The translations under genes and the position numbers were made by a program. Positions 26,070 to 34,314 of a DNA stretch of 64,000 nucleotides are shown here, in pieces. How positions within the stretch are numbered: the stretch's first letter is position 1; every line of letters begins with the position of its first letter. This DNA comes from Cellulomonas sp. URHD0024 (GTDB taxonomy: Bacteria; Actinomycetota; Actinomycetes; Actinomycetales; Cellulomonadaceae): positions 1-64,000 of the forward strand of contig NZ_AUEW01000008.1 of NCBI RefSeq assembly GCF_000426185.1. The letters run 5' to 3'. The notes beneath the pieces were generated by a model, which saw only the letters and a program-made list of their open reading frames with translations, was not told where the DNA came from and did no database searches.

Positions 26070-28631
26070 GTGACCGACCTGCTCTCCTCGCCGCGTCCCG
26101 CGGGCGACGTCCTGGAGCACGCGGCCGACTGGTCCTGGCTGCCGGACCCCGCGGACGTGCCCAGCGCCCCGACGCTGGCACACGCGCGCGACGAGGCCGA
26201 GAGGCTGCTCGCCGACCACGGAGTCACCTATGGTGCGGACCGCCCTGACGGCGACCACCCGTGGCACCTCGACCCGCTGCCCGTCACCATCGACGAGCCG
26301 GAGTGGGCGCGCCTCGACGCGGCCCTGGTCCAGCGCGCCGAGCTGCTCGACGCCATCCTCAAGGACGCGTACGGCCCACGCCGGCTGCTCACCGACCGCC
26401 TGCTGCCGCCGACCGTCGTCCTCGGGCACCGCGGGTTCGAGCGGGCGGTCGACGGTCTCCGGCTGCCGGGCGGTCGCGAGCTCGTGCTCACCGCGACGGA
26501 CATCGTGCGCGACGGGTCGGGCGCGTGGTGCGCCGTCGCGGACCGGACCCAAGCGCCCAGCGGCATCGGCTACGCCATGGAGGACCGCCGCGTCGTCGCG
26601 CAGGTCCTCTCCGGGATCTACCGGCAGGCGTCGATCCAGCGGCTCGGGCCGTTCTTCCGCTCGTTGCGGCTGGCGCTGCGTGCCGTGGCACCCGAGGGTT
26701 CCGAGGAGCACCCACGGATCGTCCTGCTGACCTCCGGTCCGAGCAGCGAGACCGCGTTCGACCAGGCGTACCTGGCGAGCATGCTCGGCCTGCCCCTGGT
26801 CGAGGGCACCGACCTCCTGGTCCGCGAGGGTCGCGTGTGGATGCGCGGCGTCGAAGGTCTCGAGCCGGTCGACGTCATCCTGCGCCGTGTCGACGCGGAG
26901 TGGTGCGACCCGCTGGACCTGCGTCAGGGCTCACGCATCGGCGTCCCGGGCCTGGTCCGGGCGGTGCGTGCCGGGACGGTCAGCGTGGTCAACCCGCTGG
27001 GCAGCTCGGTGCTGGAGAACCCCGCCCTGCTCACCTACCTGCCGCGTCTGGCGCGGGTGGTGCTCGACCAGGACCTCGCGCTCGCGTCCGCACCGACGTG
27101 GTGGTGCGGCGAGGAGCGCTCGCTCAAGCACGTGGTGTCGCGCCTCGAGGAGCTCGTGATCCTGCCGACCGTGCACGGCACCGAGGTCGGCTCGATCCTG
27201 GGCTGGACCCTGAGCCGGCGCGAGCGCGAGCGGCTGGCTGCGCGCATCAGCGCCGAGCCGTGGCTCTGGGTGGGTCAGGAGCCGGTCGGTCCCGCCGGCC
27301 CCACCGTCGACGGCACGCCCGTGGGCGTCGGCAGCGACCTGCCGAGCTCCGAGGGGATCGGCCCCGCGGACCTCGGGCCGCGTGCGGCGGTCCTGCGGAC
27401 GTACGCGGTCGCCCACGACGGCAGCTACACGGTCATGGCCGGTGGGCTCGCGCGCGTCGCCGAGGGGCACGTCGTCTCGTCGGCGCTCGGCGCGGCAGCC
27501 AAGGACGTGTGGGTGCTCTCCTCCCAGGCCGAGACCACGCTCGAACCGTGGGTGCCGTCCGACGAGTCGGCGGCGGGCGAGGCGGGGCAGCCCCGTCGCC
27601 CCGCGACCGGCATCTCGCCGCGCACCGCCGAGAACCTGTACTGGATGGGTCGGTACGCCGAGCGGGCCGAGGACACGTCCCGCTCGCTGCGCGTCGTCAT
27701 CGACCGCTGGGACGACTTCCACCGGCTGCCCGCCTCCGCCGGCGGCCACGCCCTGCAGGTCCTGCTCGAGCCGCTCGGCGACTCGCCGTCCCTGCGCGAC
27801 CTCGTCCTCGACCGCCACTCGGTCGGGACGGTCGCGCGCTCGATCCGGATGCTGGGCTCGTCGGCCGCAGCCGTCCGCGACCAGCTCTCGACCGACACCT
27901 TCGGGCCGCTCGCACGGATCGAGCGCGCACTTCGCGACGAGCGGAGCAAGACTCGCGGCCGCACGCAGGCCGACTCCCTGGACCTTGACACATCGCACTC
28001 CAACGCGGCGACCGCGGGTCTGCGGCCGGCTCTCGACAGAGTGCTCGAGGGGCTCCTGGCCATCGCGGGCATCGCCTCCGAGGGTCTCGTGCGCGACGTC
28101 GGCTGGCACTTCCTCGACGCCGGCCGACGCATCGAGCGCGCGCAGAACCTCATCGTGAGCCTCTCGGCGCTCGTGCAGCGGCGTGCGGCGGACGTCGACG
28201 CGCTCGTGCTGGAGTCGGTGCTGCTCAGTCACGAGTCCGCCATCACGTACCGCCGACGTCACCAGGCGGCGCCGACCGTCGCCGACGTGCTCGAGCTGCT
28301 CCTGCACGACCGCACCAACCCGCGGTCCCTCGCCTTCCAGCTGGATCGGCTGCGGGAGGCGCTGACCGTGATCCCCCTGGCCGGTGGCTCCCCGGACCAG
28401 CGCGACCACCTGCTCGCCGACGTCGTCGACCTGCTCGACGAGCTCGATGCCGCCACGTTCGCTGCCGCGGTCACGGACGACGGCCGACGTACGCGCCTCG
28501 CGGAGGCCCTCGAGTCGATGCTCTGGCGCCTGCGGTCGACCGCCGACGAGATCGAGCGTGTGCACTTCGTCAAGGTCGCGCCGAGCCGGTCGCTCGAGGA
28601 CCCCTGGGACGCCCGGGCCGGTGCCGCATGA
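26070..28631 (+). CDS. Circularly permuted ATP-grasp fused to alpha-E domain
   Basis: An 853-residue fusion. Residues ~1-480 are a circularly permuted type-2 ATP-grasp domain (DAILKDAYGPRRLLTDRLLPP, SGIGYAMEDRRVVAQVL, LTSGPSSETAFDQAYLASMLGLPLVEGTDLL). Residues ~515-840 are the alpha-helical alpha-E domain (RTAENLYWMGRYAERAEDTSRSLRVV). These domains are commonly separate genes next to a transglutaminase, as here, and are predicted to form an amide or peptide bond on an unknown substrate. Start at GTG 26070, nine bases after GGGAG. The stop overlaps the transglutaminase start by ATGA, so the products probably work together. Confidence 0.9.
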   Translation: MTDLLSSPRPAGDVLEHAADWSWLPDPADVPSAPTLAHARDEAERLLADHGVTYGADRPDGDHPWHLDPLPVTIDEPEWARLDAALVQRAELLDAILKDAYGPRRLLTDRLLPPTVVLGHRGFERAVDGLRLPGGRELVLTATDIVRDGSGAWCAVADRTQAPSGIGYAMEDRRVVAQVLSGIYRQASIQRLGPFFRSLRLALRAVAPEGSEEHPRIVLLTSGPSSETAFDQAYLASMLGLPLVEGTDLLVREGRVWMRGVEGLEPVDVILRRVDAEWCDPLDLRQGSRIGVPGLVRAVRAGTVSVVNPLGSSVLENPALLTYLPRLARVVLDQDLALASAPTWWCGEERSLKHVVSRLEELVILPTVHGTEVGSILGWTLSRRERERLAARISAEPWLWVGQEPVGPAGPTVDGTPVGVGSDLPSSEGIGPADLGPRAAVLRTYAVAHDGSYTVMAGGLARVAEGHVVSSALGAAAKDVWVLSSQAETTLEPWVPSDESAAGEAGQPRRPATGISPRTAENLYWMGRYAERAEDTSRSLRVVIDRWDDFHRLPASAGGHALQVLLEPLGDSPSLRDLVLDRHSVGTVARSIRMLGSSAAAVRDQLSTDTFGPLARIERALRDERSKTRGRTQADSLDLDTSHSNAATAGLRPALDRVLEGLLAIAGIASEGLVRDVGWHFLDAGRRIERAQNLIVSLSALVQRRAADVDALVLESVLLSHESAITYRRRHQAAPTVADVLELLLHDRTNPRSLAFQLDRLREALTVIPLAGGSPDQRDHLLADVVDLLDELDAATFAAAVTDDGRRTRLAEALESMLWRLRSTADEIERVHFVKVAPSRSLEDPWDARAGAA

Positions 28632-29545
28632 CCGGCCGCCGGTACGACCTGGTGCACCGGACCACGTACGTCTACGCGGACGTCGTCACGGACTCGTACG
28701 GCCGCACGACGATGACGCCCCGCGACGTGCCGGGGCAGACCTGCATCGACACGGTCGTCGAGATCTCCCCCGCCCCGGCCGACACCGCCGCGCACGTCGA
28801 CTACTTCGGCAACCGGACCACGTACTTCGGCGTCACGACGCCGCACACGACGCTCGTCGTGACCGCGCGCTCGACCATCGAGGTCACCCGCCCGACGCCG
28901 TCTGCGGAGTCCCTGCCGCGGGTCGGCTGGCAGGAGGTCGCCCGGCGCGTGGCCGCCGGCGACGTCGACCGGCTCGACCCCGACCTCGCCGACCTGCGCG
29001 AAGCCGTCCTGCCGTCCGCGCACGTCACGCTCGTCGACGAGGTGCGCGAGTGGGCCGCACCGACGTTCGCCGAGGACAAGCCGCTGGCCGACGTCCTCGT
29101 CGAGCTCGCCCACCGCATCCGCACCGAGCTGGCGTACCGGTCCGGGTCGACCACCGTGCACACGACCCAGGCGCAGCTGCTCGCGCAGAAGGCCGGCGTC
29201 TGCCAGGACTTCGCGCACCTGATGATCGCGGCGCTGCGGCTGCACGGCCTGCCCACCCGGTACTCCAGCGGGTACATCGAGACGCGGCCCGCGCCCGGCC
29301 GGGAGAAGCTGCGTGGCGCGGACGCCTCCCACGCCTGGGTGTCCGCGTGGATCCCCGGTGCCGGGTGGATCGAGGTCGACCCGACCAACGACCAGCTGGT
29401 GAACGACCAGTACGTCCTGCTCGGCTGGGGTCGCGACTACGACGACGTGCCGCCGCTGCGGGGCGTCATCTTCACCGAGGGCTCCGGTTCCCAGCTGAAG
29501 GTCGCCGTGGACCTGGCGCCCGCCGGGAGCCCACGCTTCGCCTGA
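28628..29545 (+). CDS. Transglutaminase-like cysteine protease
   Basis: A 305-residue cytoplasmic protein with an N-terminal transglutaminase-associated beta domain (YDLVHRTTYVYADVVTDSYG) and a papain-like core. The catalytic triad is visible: Cys192 in GVCQDFAHL, His235 in ASHAWVSAW, Asp251 in VDPTND. Such proteins are regularly encoded with the ATP-grasp/alpha-E pair; they are proposed to hydrolyse or transfer the peptide-like product. The four-base overlap with the preceding gene supports joint expression. Confidence 0.92.
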   Translation: MTGRRYDLVHRTTYVYADVVTDSYGRTTMTPRDVPGQTCIDTVVEISPAPADTAAHVDYFGNRTTYFGVTTPHTTLVVTARSTIEVTRPTPSAESLPRVGWQEVARRVAAGDVDRLDPDLADLREAVLPSAHVTLVDEVREWAAPTFAEDKPLADVLVELAHRIRTELAYRSGSTTVHTTQAQLLAQKAGVCQDFAHLMIAALRLHGLPTRYSSGYIETRPAPGREKLRGADASHAWVSAWIPGAGWIEVDPTNDQLVNDQYVLLGWGRDYDDVPPLRGVIFTEGSGSQLKVAVDLAPAGSPRFA

Positions 29546-29604
29546 CGAGCGGCGGTGGCCTTGTCGCTCCACGGTGCTACCGAGCGGCGGTGGCCTTGTC
29601 GCTC
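29546..29604. repeat. Tandem 24-bp duplication at convergent gene ends
   Basis: A 24-bp sequence starting CGAGCGGCGGTGGCC occurs at 29546-29569 and again at 29581-29604, 35 bp apart. The second copy encodes the last codons of the minus-strand gene; the first lies beyond its stop, directly after the transglutaminase stop. Each copy has short complementary ends (GAGCG/CGCTC). It is a recent-looking partial duplication of a gene end. Confidence 0.75.
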
Positions 29605-30473
29605 AGCTCACCAGGCGTGACGACGAACCCGCCGCTGTCCACCACCGTGCCCCCCGCACCCCGCCACAGCGCCGCCGCGATCCGCGCGACGGACGACTGC
29701 ACCCGCGAGCGCGCGATCAGGTGCAGCTGCGAGGGCGTCTCGGAGTGGAGCTGGTCGGGGTCGGGCGGCTCCCACGTCACGCGATAGGCCCAGGGTCCGT
29801 ACGCGCTGGCCTCGAGGGTCGGGAGCACGACCGGGATCTGGTTCGACCGAGCCAACCGCACGGTGATCTCGCCGTCGTACTCGAACGTCGCCGTCACGGC
29901 GAGCACTCCGCTCTCAGACTGGGTGGGGGCGCCGACGCGGGCGCCGCTCATGGCGGGCCGCACGAGGGGCAGCGCGTCCTGCGCGGTCAGGGCGAGCGGC
30001 GACCAGAGCGTCAGGTCGATCGCGGCCCCGGGATCCGGCGTGACGAGGCGCGAGCGGTCCACCGGGACGATGGACCCCCCGACCCGCCGCGCGGCCGCGG
30101 ACATCCAGCCGTAGACGACGTGGACGCCGGACCCGTCCGTGGAGTCGAGTGCGTACAGGTCCACGTCGCGTGCGCCCAGACCGGCCTCACGGGCGTCCGC
30201 GACGTCGAGGGCGGTCGGCCCCTCGAGGGTCGTGCCGGGCGCGAGCTCCAGCACTCCCGGAGCGGTGGACGGCGGAGCCTCCGCGACCATGCCGCGGAAC
30301 CGCGCCCCGGTCATCGGCCGTGGGGCCGCGCTGTCGGCCGCGACGGGACTGCGTGCCCATGACGTCGAGGGGAACCACGCGGACGCCAGTGCGGCCACGT
30401 CGGTGTCCCGGGGGACGACGAGGACGTTGCGGCCGTCGACGTGCTCGGGGAGCCTCAGCTGCACCTGGTCCAT
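29577..30473 (-). CDS. Uncharacterised protein, 298 residues
   Basis: A mixed alpha/beta protein with no membrane segment. It opens MDQVQLRLPEHVDGRNVLVVPRD and ends TPGELSDKATAAR. Repeated short strands (ITVRLARSNQIPVVLPTLEASAYG, YRVTWEPPDPDQLHSE) suggest a beta-rich fold. Codon use matches the flanking genes and there is no competing frame. No motif for a named family is recognised. It converges with the transglutaminase gene and its promoter must lie next to the DnaA-box cluster. Confidence 0.7.
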   Translation of the reverse strand: MDQVQLRLPEHVDGRNVLVVPRDTDVAALASAWFPSTSWARSPVAADSAAPRPMTGARFRGMVAEAPPSTAPGVLELAPGTTLEGPTALDVADAREAGLGARDVDLYALDSTDGSGVHVVYGWMSAAARRVGGSIVPVDRSRLVTPDPGAAIDLTLWSPLALTAQDALPLVRPAMSGARVGAPTQSESGVLAVTATFEYDGEITVRLARSNQIPVVLPTLEASAYGPWAYRVTWEPPDPDQLHSETPSQLHLIARSRVQSSVARIAAALWRGAGGTVVDSGGFVVTPGELSDKATAAR

Positions 30474-30835
30474 GGCGGCGGACCGTACACCGCGCGTGAT
30501 GCGAGCGTGTTACGGCTGGGCGCGTCCTGCGGGCGTGGACGCACACCGTCGTTCGACCGTCGCCGCAGGTCAGGCGCGAGAGCACTAGTCCGTTCGGGTG
30601 GTCGTCCACCGATCACGCCGCCTGTGCACAGGGTTGTGGAAAACTCCTGTGGACAACGAGCGGTTCCGGTGGATGCCGAGCGCCCTGGACGCCCAGACCC
30701 CCGCGCGGGCTGCGCGTGTCGCGCTGCACATGGTGTGGACAACTGCTGTGGACAACTACCGGAACGTCCCAGGTCGGTCGATCCGCCAGGGACCAAGGTC
30801 CCCCGTTCGGGAACACGCCGGGCGACGCGCCGACG
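30474..30835. other. 362-bp intergenic region with DnaA-box cluster
   Basis: No convincing gene is present. An open frame on the minus strand (30455-30796) is a shadow of the repeats. The region carries two copies of a roughly 35-nt unit containing DnaA-like boxes (listed separately) and a short palindrome CCTGTGCACAGG at 30621-30632. Confidence 0.6.
30635..30755 (+). promoter_or_regulatory. Cluster of four DnaA-box-like 9-mers
   Basis: TGTGGACAA, the complement of the actinobacterial DnaA box TTGTCCACA, occurs exactly at 30648-30656, 30734-30742 and 30747-30755. A variant, TGTGGAAAA, is at 30635-30643. All have one orientation. They form two pairs, each with a 13-bp offset, and the pairs are 99 bp apart. 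Flanking bases are also repeated (TGCACA before each pair). No dnaA, dnaN or rpmH gene is nearby. Confidence 0.7.
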
Positions 30836-31366
30836 TCAGGCGTCGACGTCGTGCAAGTGGTGGACCACGTCGTGCAGGAAGTACTGCCCCAGTGTCAGCA
30901 CGGTGAACTGCGACCCGTTCGAACGCGTCCCGGCGCGGTCCCACTGGTCGGCCGCCACGCCGTCGAAGCGGGCGGCGATGACGTCGGCGGCGGCCGCGAG
31001 ACTCGTCGCGACGACCGCAGGGTCCTGCAGGTCGTACCGGTCCGCGAGCGCGGTCGCGTCCTGGTCCCAGTTCTCGAACTGCGGGTCGTCCTGCGTGAGC
31101 AGCAGCTCGAGGCGCCCGTCGAAGATCAGCAGCACGTCGCGCACGTGGGCGCCGTACTCGAGGGTCGACCACGTGGTCGGAGCGGGCCTCTCGCGAGCTC
31201 CCGGCCGTGCCAGCGCGGAGACCCACCGCGGCGTCAGGTCGCGGACGACCCCGCCGATGGCCGGGCCCTCGATGTCCGCAGCCGTGAACCCGCACTCGGG
31301 GCACCGTTCCGCGAGCACCCAGGTCCAGTCCTTGGTGTCGGGCTCGGGGATGGGGTTCGTCGTCAT
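30836..31366 (-). CDS. DinB-like / mycothiol-dependent-type four-helix protein
   Basis: A 176-residue protein, started at the ATG of MTTNPIPEPD. The pattern TTWSTLEYGAHVRDVLLIFDGRL followed by QFTVLTLGQYFLHDVVHHLHDV has the spaced histidines that bind metal in DinB/YfiT four-helix bundles. The N-terminal ERCPECGFTAADIEG segment is typical of the actinobacterial members. Many are thiol-S-transferases using mycothiol, but the substrate is not known. Confidence 0.78.
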   Translation of the reverse strand: MTTNPIPEPDTKDWTWVLAERCPECGFTAADIEGPAIGGVVRDLTPRWVSALARPGARERPAPTTWSTLEYGAHVRDVLLIFDGRLELLLTQDDPQFENWDQDATALADRYDLQDPAVVATSLAAAADVIAARFDGVAADQWDRAGTRSNGSQFTVLTLGQYFLHDVVHHLHDVDA

Positions 31367-31408
31367 GCCGTGCAGGGTAGCCCGCGTCGGCGGTCCCGTG
31401 ACGCGTCG

Positions 31409-31447
31409 CGGTCGGGCGACGGATCCCCTCCATCCGTCGCCCGACCG
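31409..31447. terminator. Strong hairpin, 16-bp perfect stem
   Basis: Arms 31409-31424 and 31432-31447 (starting CGGTCGGGCGACGG) pair perfectly around a 7-nt C-rich loop. It lies downstream of the minus-strand GAF-regulator gene and upstream of the DinB-like gene, so it probably ends the former's transcript. Confidence 0.65.
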
Positions 31448-31653
31448 ACTCGCCGCTCCCGGGCCGGCACGCTCTCGCCCCTCGCGATCGCCCGCCGGCC
31501 GGCCGGAAGTAGCCGAACGGTGCTGCACATCCCCTCGGCGGCCTCCCTCATGTCAACCGCCTCAAGGCGCAGCCCGGAAGCTCCGCCCGATCGAAACGTT
31601 ACGGCCCGGTCGTTGCAGGAGAGTTGCAACGGTTGCGCAAACGTTGTCCGGGG

Positions 31654-32934
31654 CTACCGACGGTCCGGCGGCGCTCCGAGTCGGCGGCCGAGCATGTCCA
31701 GCCGACCCACGGCCTGCACGTGCACCGGGGAGCCGCGCGGGGCCAGCCACGCCAGCCGCTCCCACGCCTGCCAGTCGTCGGCGCCCTCGTCGGAGGCGAC
31801 CCATCGACCCAGGACGCCGGGCAGCGAGCTTGCGAGGACCGCTGCTCGCATGTCCGCGGAGAGCTCCTCGCGGGCCCGTTCCACCCCGGGTGCGACCGAG
31901 CGGAGCAGCAGGGGTCCGGGGTAGCTGGACAGCGCGGCGTCGACGTCGTCGGCGGCGATCAGCTCGCGCACCATGTCGACGTCGGTCCGCAGCCGCGCCG
32001 TCAGCCGGTACGGACGGGACTCGCTGAGCAGTGGCCCGACGATGCGTCGCAGCCGCGAGACCTCGGCGCGCACGGTGACGTCGGAGAGCATCTGCTCGCT
32101 GAGCAGCACGGCCAGCTCGTCGGCGCTCAGCCCGGCGGGGTGCCGGGCCAGCAGCAGCAGGATCTCGGCGTGCCGCAGGCTCAGGCGCACGTCGACGCCC
32201 CCCACGCGGACGGTCGGCGTGGCGGACAGCACCCGCAGGCGAGGCATGAGCTCGAGGTCACCACCGCTGCGCACGATCAGCCGGCTGCTCCGGGTGGTGC
32301 GCTCGGCCACCGCCCGGGCCAGCTCGGCCTCGACGGCGGCGACCGTCGCCCGGACCAACGACATGACGACCGCCGACGCCACGACGGGGCCCCCGGTCAC
32401 GTCGAGCACACCGAGCACCTCGCCCGTCGGCGCGTGCACGGGCGCGGCTGCGCAGCTGAACGGGTGGACCTTGCGCGCGTAGTGCTCGTAGCCGACGACC
32501 TGGAGCGGCTGGTCGATCGCGAGCGCCGTACCGAGCGCGTTGGTGCCGGCGCAGTCCTCCCGCCAGAGCGCCCCCTCGACGAACCCGACGCCCTCCATCT
32601 GGCGACGCACGCCCGCCTCACCCTCGACCCAGAGCAGCCGGCCGGCGTCGTCCGTCAGCGCGGTCACCCAGCCGGCGTCGGACCCCGGCGCGACGAGAAG
32701 CTCGCGCACGACCGGCATCGCGGCGGCCACCGCCAGCGAGCGGCGGTAGCTGGTCAGGGACCGTCCCGCCATGTCGACCGGCGCGTTCTGCACCTCGGGG
32801 TCCACCCCGCTGCGCTGGCTCCGACGCCACGAGTCCGCGACGACCGGACGCACGTGCCGGCCCGGCGCCCGGCCCGTCGTGACGAAGCGCTCGTGCGCGG
32901 CACTGACGTGCGCGGCGTCCGCGAGCTCCGTCAT
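31654..32934 (-). CDS. GAF-domain transcriptional regulator (aldehyde/acetoin regulator type)
   Basis: A 426-residue protein. The N terminus RPVVADSWRRSQRSGVDPE and the GAF-like region (VEGALWREDCAGTNALGTALAIDQPLQVVGYEHY, with PFSCAAAPVHAPTGEVLGVLDVTG) match the sensory half of acetoin/aldehyde-type activators. The usual sigma-54 AAA+ domain is missing; the C-terminal part is instead a winged-helix or transcriptional-activator-like domain (LRHAEILLLLARHPAGLSADELAVLL). This form is common in Actinobacteria, often near aldehyde dehydrogenase genes. None is adjacent here, so the target is unknown. Inverted repeats with GTTGCA/TGCAAC and TTGCGCAA lie just past its stop (31612-31640). Confidence 0.82.
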   Translation of the reverse strand: MTELADAAHVSAAHERFVTTGRAPGRHVRPVVADSWRRSQRSGVDPEVQNAPVDMAGRSLTSYRRSLAVAAAMPVVRELLVAPGSDAGWVTALTDDAGRLLWVEGEAGVRRQMEGVGFVEGALWREDCAGTNALGTALAIDQPLQVVGYEHYARKVHPFSCAAAPVHAPTGEVLGVLDVTGGPVVASAVVMSLVRATVAAVEAELARAVAERTTRSSRLIVRSGGDLELMPRLRVLSATPTVRVGGVDVRLSLRHAEILLLLARHPAGLSADELAVLLSEQMLSDVTVRAEVSRLRRIVGPLLSESRPYRLTARLRTDVDMVRELIAADDVDAALSSYPGPLLLRSVAPGVERAREELSADMRAAVLASSLPGVLGRWVASDEGADDWQAWERLAWLAPRGSPVHVQAVGRLDMLGRRLGAPPDRR

Positions 32935-33077
32935 CCGACTCCCGTCGACCGCTTCGTCGAGCGTTGACGTCGTCGCAGACAGGGGTGGCTCACGACGATC
33001 TGTTGGTCGAAGTGTACGAAGGATCCCCGCACTTGCGCTTCACCCACAGCCGTACGGGTTTTGTGATGGTCCGGCGC

Positions 33078-33482
33078 TCAGTCGACGACGGCGTGGGACC
33101 GACGCGGCGGTGTGAGCGCGAGGACCACGCCGACGAACGTCACGACGACGTCCACCGCCACGAGAAGGACGACGGCCGCCGGGACACCCGCGAAGAAGGC
33201 GGGGACCGCCGTCAGGACGGACACGATCCGGGCGCCCGCGACGATCCGGATCGCCCCGCGGCTGCGGGTACGCAGGGCGACGACGACGAACACGATCGTC
33301 ACCAGACCGAGCAGCGAGTCGAGCACGAGGATGCCGAACGGTGGCCCGACCTCACCGTCCGGCGTGGGCCCGAGGACGGAGAAGACGTCGAGCAACCCGA
33401 TGAGGCCGAGCAGCGCGAGCCCGACCTTGTTCCGGGTGAGCAGCGGGGCGGGCGGGGTCTGCGTCGTGGCGGTGGTGGTCAT
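33078..33482 (-). CDS. Small integral membrane protein
   Basis: A 134-residue protein with four hydrophobic segments (VGLALLGLIGLLDVFSVLG, FGILVLDSLLGLVTIVFVVVAL, IVSVLTAVPAFFAGVPAAVVLL, VDVVVTFVGVVLAL). AGGAGG precedes two tandem ATGs; the second, at 33480-33482, has the more usable spacing. No family motif is recognised. It is divergent from the two-component regulator, whose promoter shares the 166-bp gap. Confidence 0.75.
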   Translation of the reverse strand: MTTTATTQTPPAPLLTRNKVGLALLGLIGLLDVFSVLGPTPDGEVGPPFGILVLDSLLGLVTIVFVVVALRTRSRGAIRIVAGARIVSVLTAVPAFFAGVPAAVVLLVAVDVVVTFVGVVLALTPPRRSHAVVD

Positions 33483-33648
33483 CATTCCTCCTGAGATCGA
33501 TGCGCTCGGCGAGCGCGACAACCACACGTTCCCGTCCGCACACACCCAGTGGGATCCGTCGATGCCTTCATCTTGGCCGGGAGATCACCCAGGTGTCGTG
33601 GGGGCCCAGCCCTACTCCTGAGCACGGTCGACGCAGGATCATGACGAC

Positions 33649-34314
33649 ATGCTCGATCCTGCCGCCGGCCCGATCCGGGTCGTCATCGCCGACGACCACC
33701 CGGTGGTCCGGCGCGGGCTCGCCGCGCTCATCACGTCGATCGAGGGCTTCGACGTGGTGGGCGAGGCCGCGGACGGCGCCTCCGCGGTGCGTGAGACGCA
33801 GCTGCTCCACCCCGACGCGGTGATCATGGACATCGCGATGCCCGGGGTCGACGGCCTGGAGGCGACCCGTCGCATCGTCGCCGCCGCCCCGGACGTCGCC
33901 GTGCTGGTGCTGACCATGCACGACGACGACGACACGGTCTTCGCGGCCATGCAGGCGGGCGCCCGCGGCTACCTGCTCAAGGGCGCGGACCAGGACGACA
34001 TCACGCACGCCCTGCGGGCCGTGGTCGGCGGCCAGGCCATCTTCGGTCCGGGCGTCGCGCGACGCGTCCTCGGATACCTCTCGTCGACGCCGCAGGCGCC
34101 GGGGGTGGTCTTTCCCGAGCTCACCGCCCGCGAGCGCGAGGTGCTCGACCTGATCGCGCGGGGCTCGTCGAACGGGACCATCGCCGGGCAGCTGTTCCTG
34201 TCGCCGAAGACGGTCGGCAACCACATCTCGTCGATCTTCGCCAAGCTCGCCGTGGCCAGCCGTGCCGAGGCGATCGTGCGGGCACGCCAGGGCGGCCTGG
34301 GCGGAGGCGCATGA
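33649..34314 (+). CDS. NarL/LuxR-type response regulator
   Basis: A 221-residue two-component regulator. The receiver has the acidic pair DDHP near the N terminus, phosphoacceptor Asp61 in VIMDIAMPG, and Lys near KGADQDD. The C-terminal LuxR helix-turn-helix reads LTAREREVLDLIARGSSNGTIAGQLFLSPKTVGNHISSIFAKL (landmarks LTAREREVLDLIA and SPKTVGNHIS). It is followed by its histidine kinase with a four-base overlap, the reverse of the usual kinase-first order. Confidence 0.95.
   Translation: MLDPAAGPIRVVIADDHPVVRRGLAALITSIEGFDVVGEAADGASAVRETQLLHPDAVIMDIAMPGVDGLEATRRIVAAAPDVAVLVLTMHDDDDTVFAAMQAGARGYLLKGADQDDITHALRAVVGGQAIFGPGVARRVLGYLSSTPQAPGVVFPELTAREREVLDLIARGSSNGTIAGQLFLSPKTVGNHISSIFAKLAVASRAEAIVRARQGGLGGGA

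Noticed and set aside
30474..30835. Chromosomal origin of replication
   Set aside because: Only four boxes, no AT-rich unwinding element and no dnaA, dnaN or recF nearby; a titration or regulatory site is more likely.
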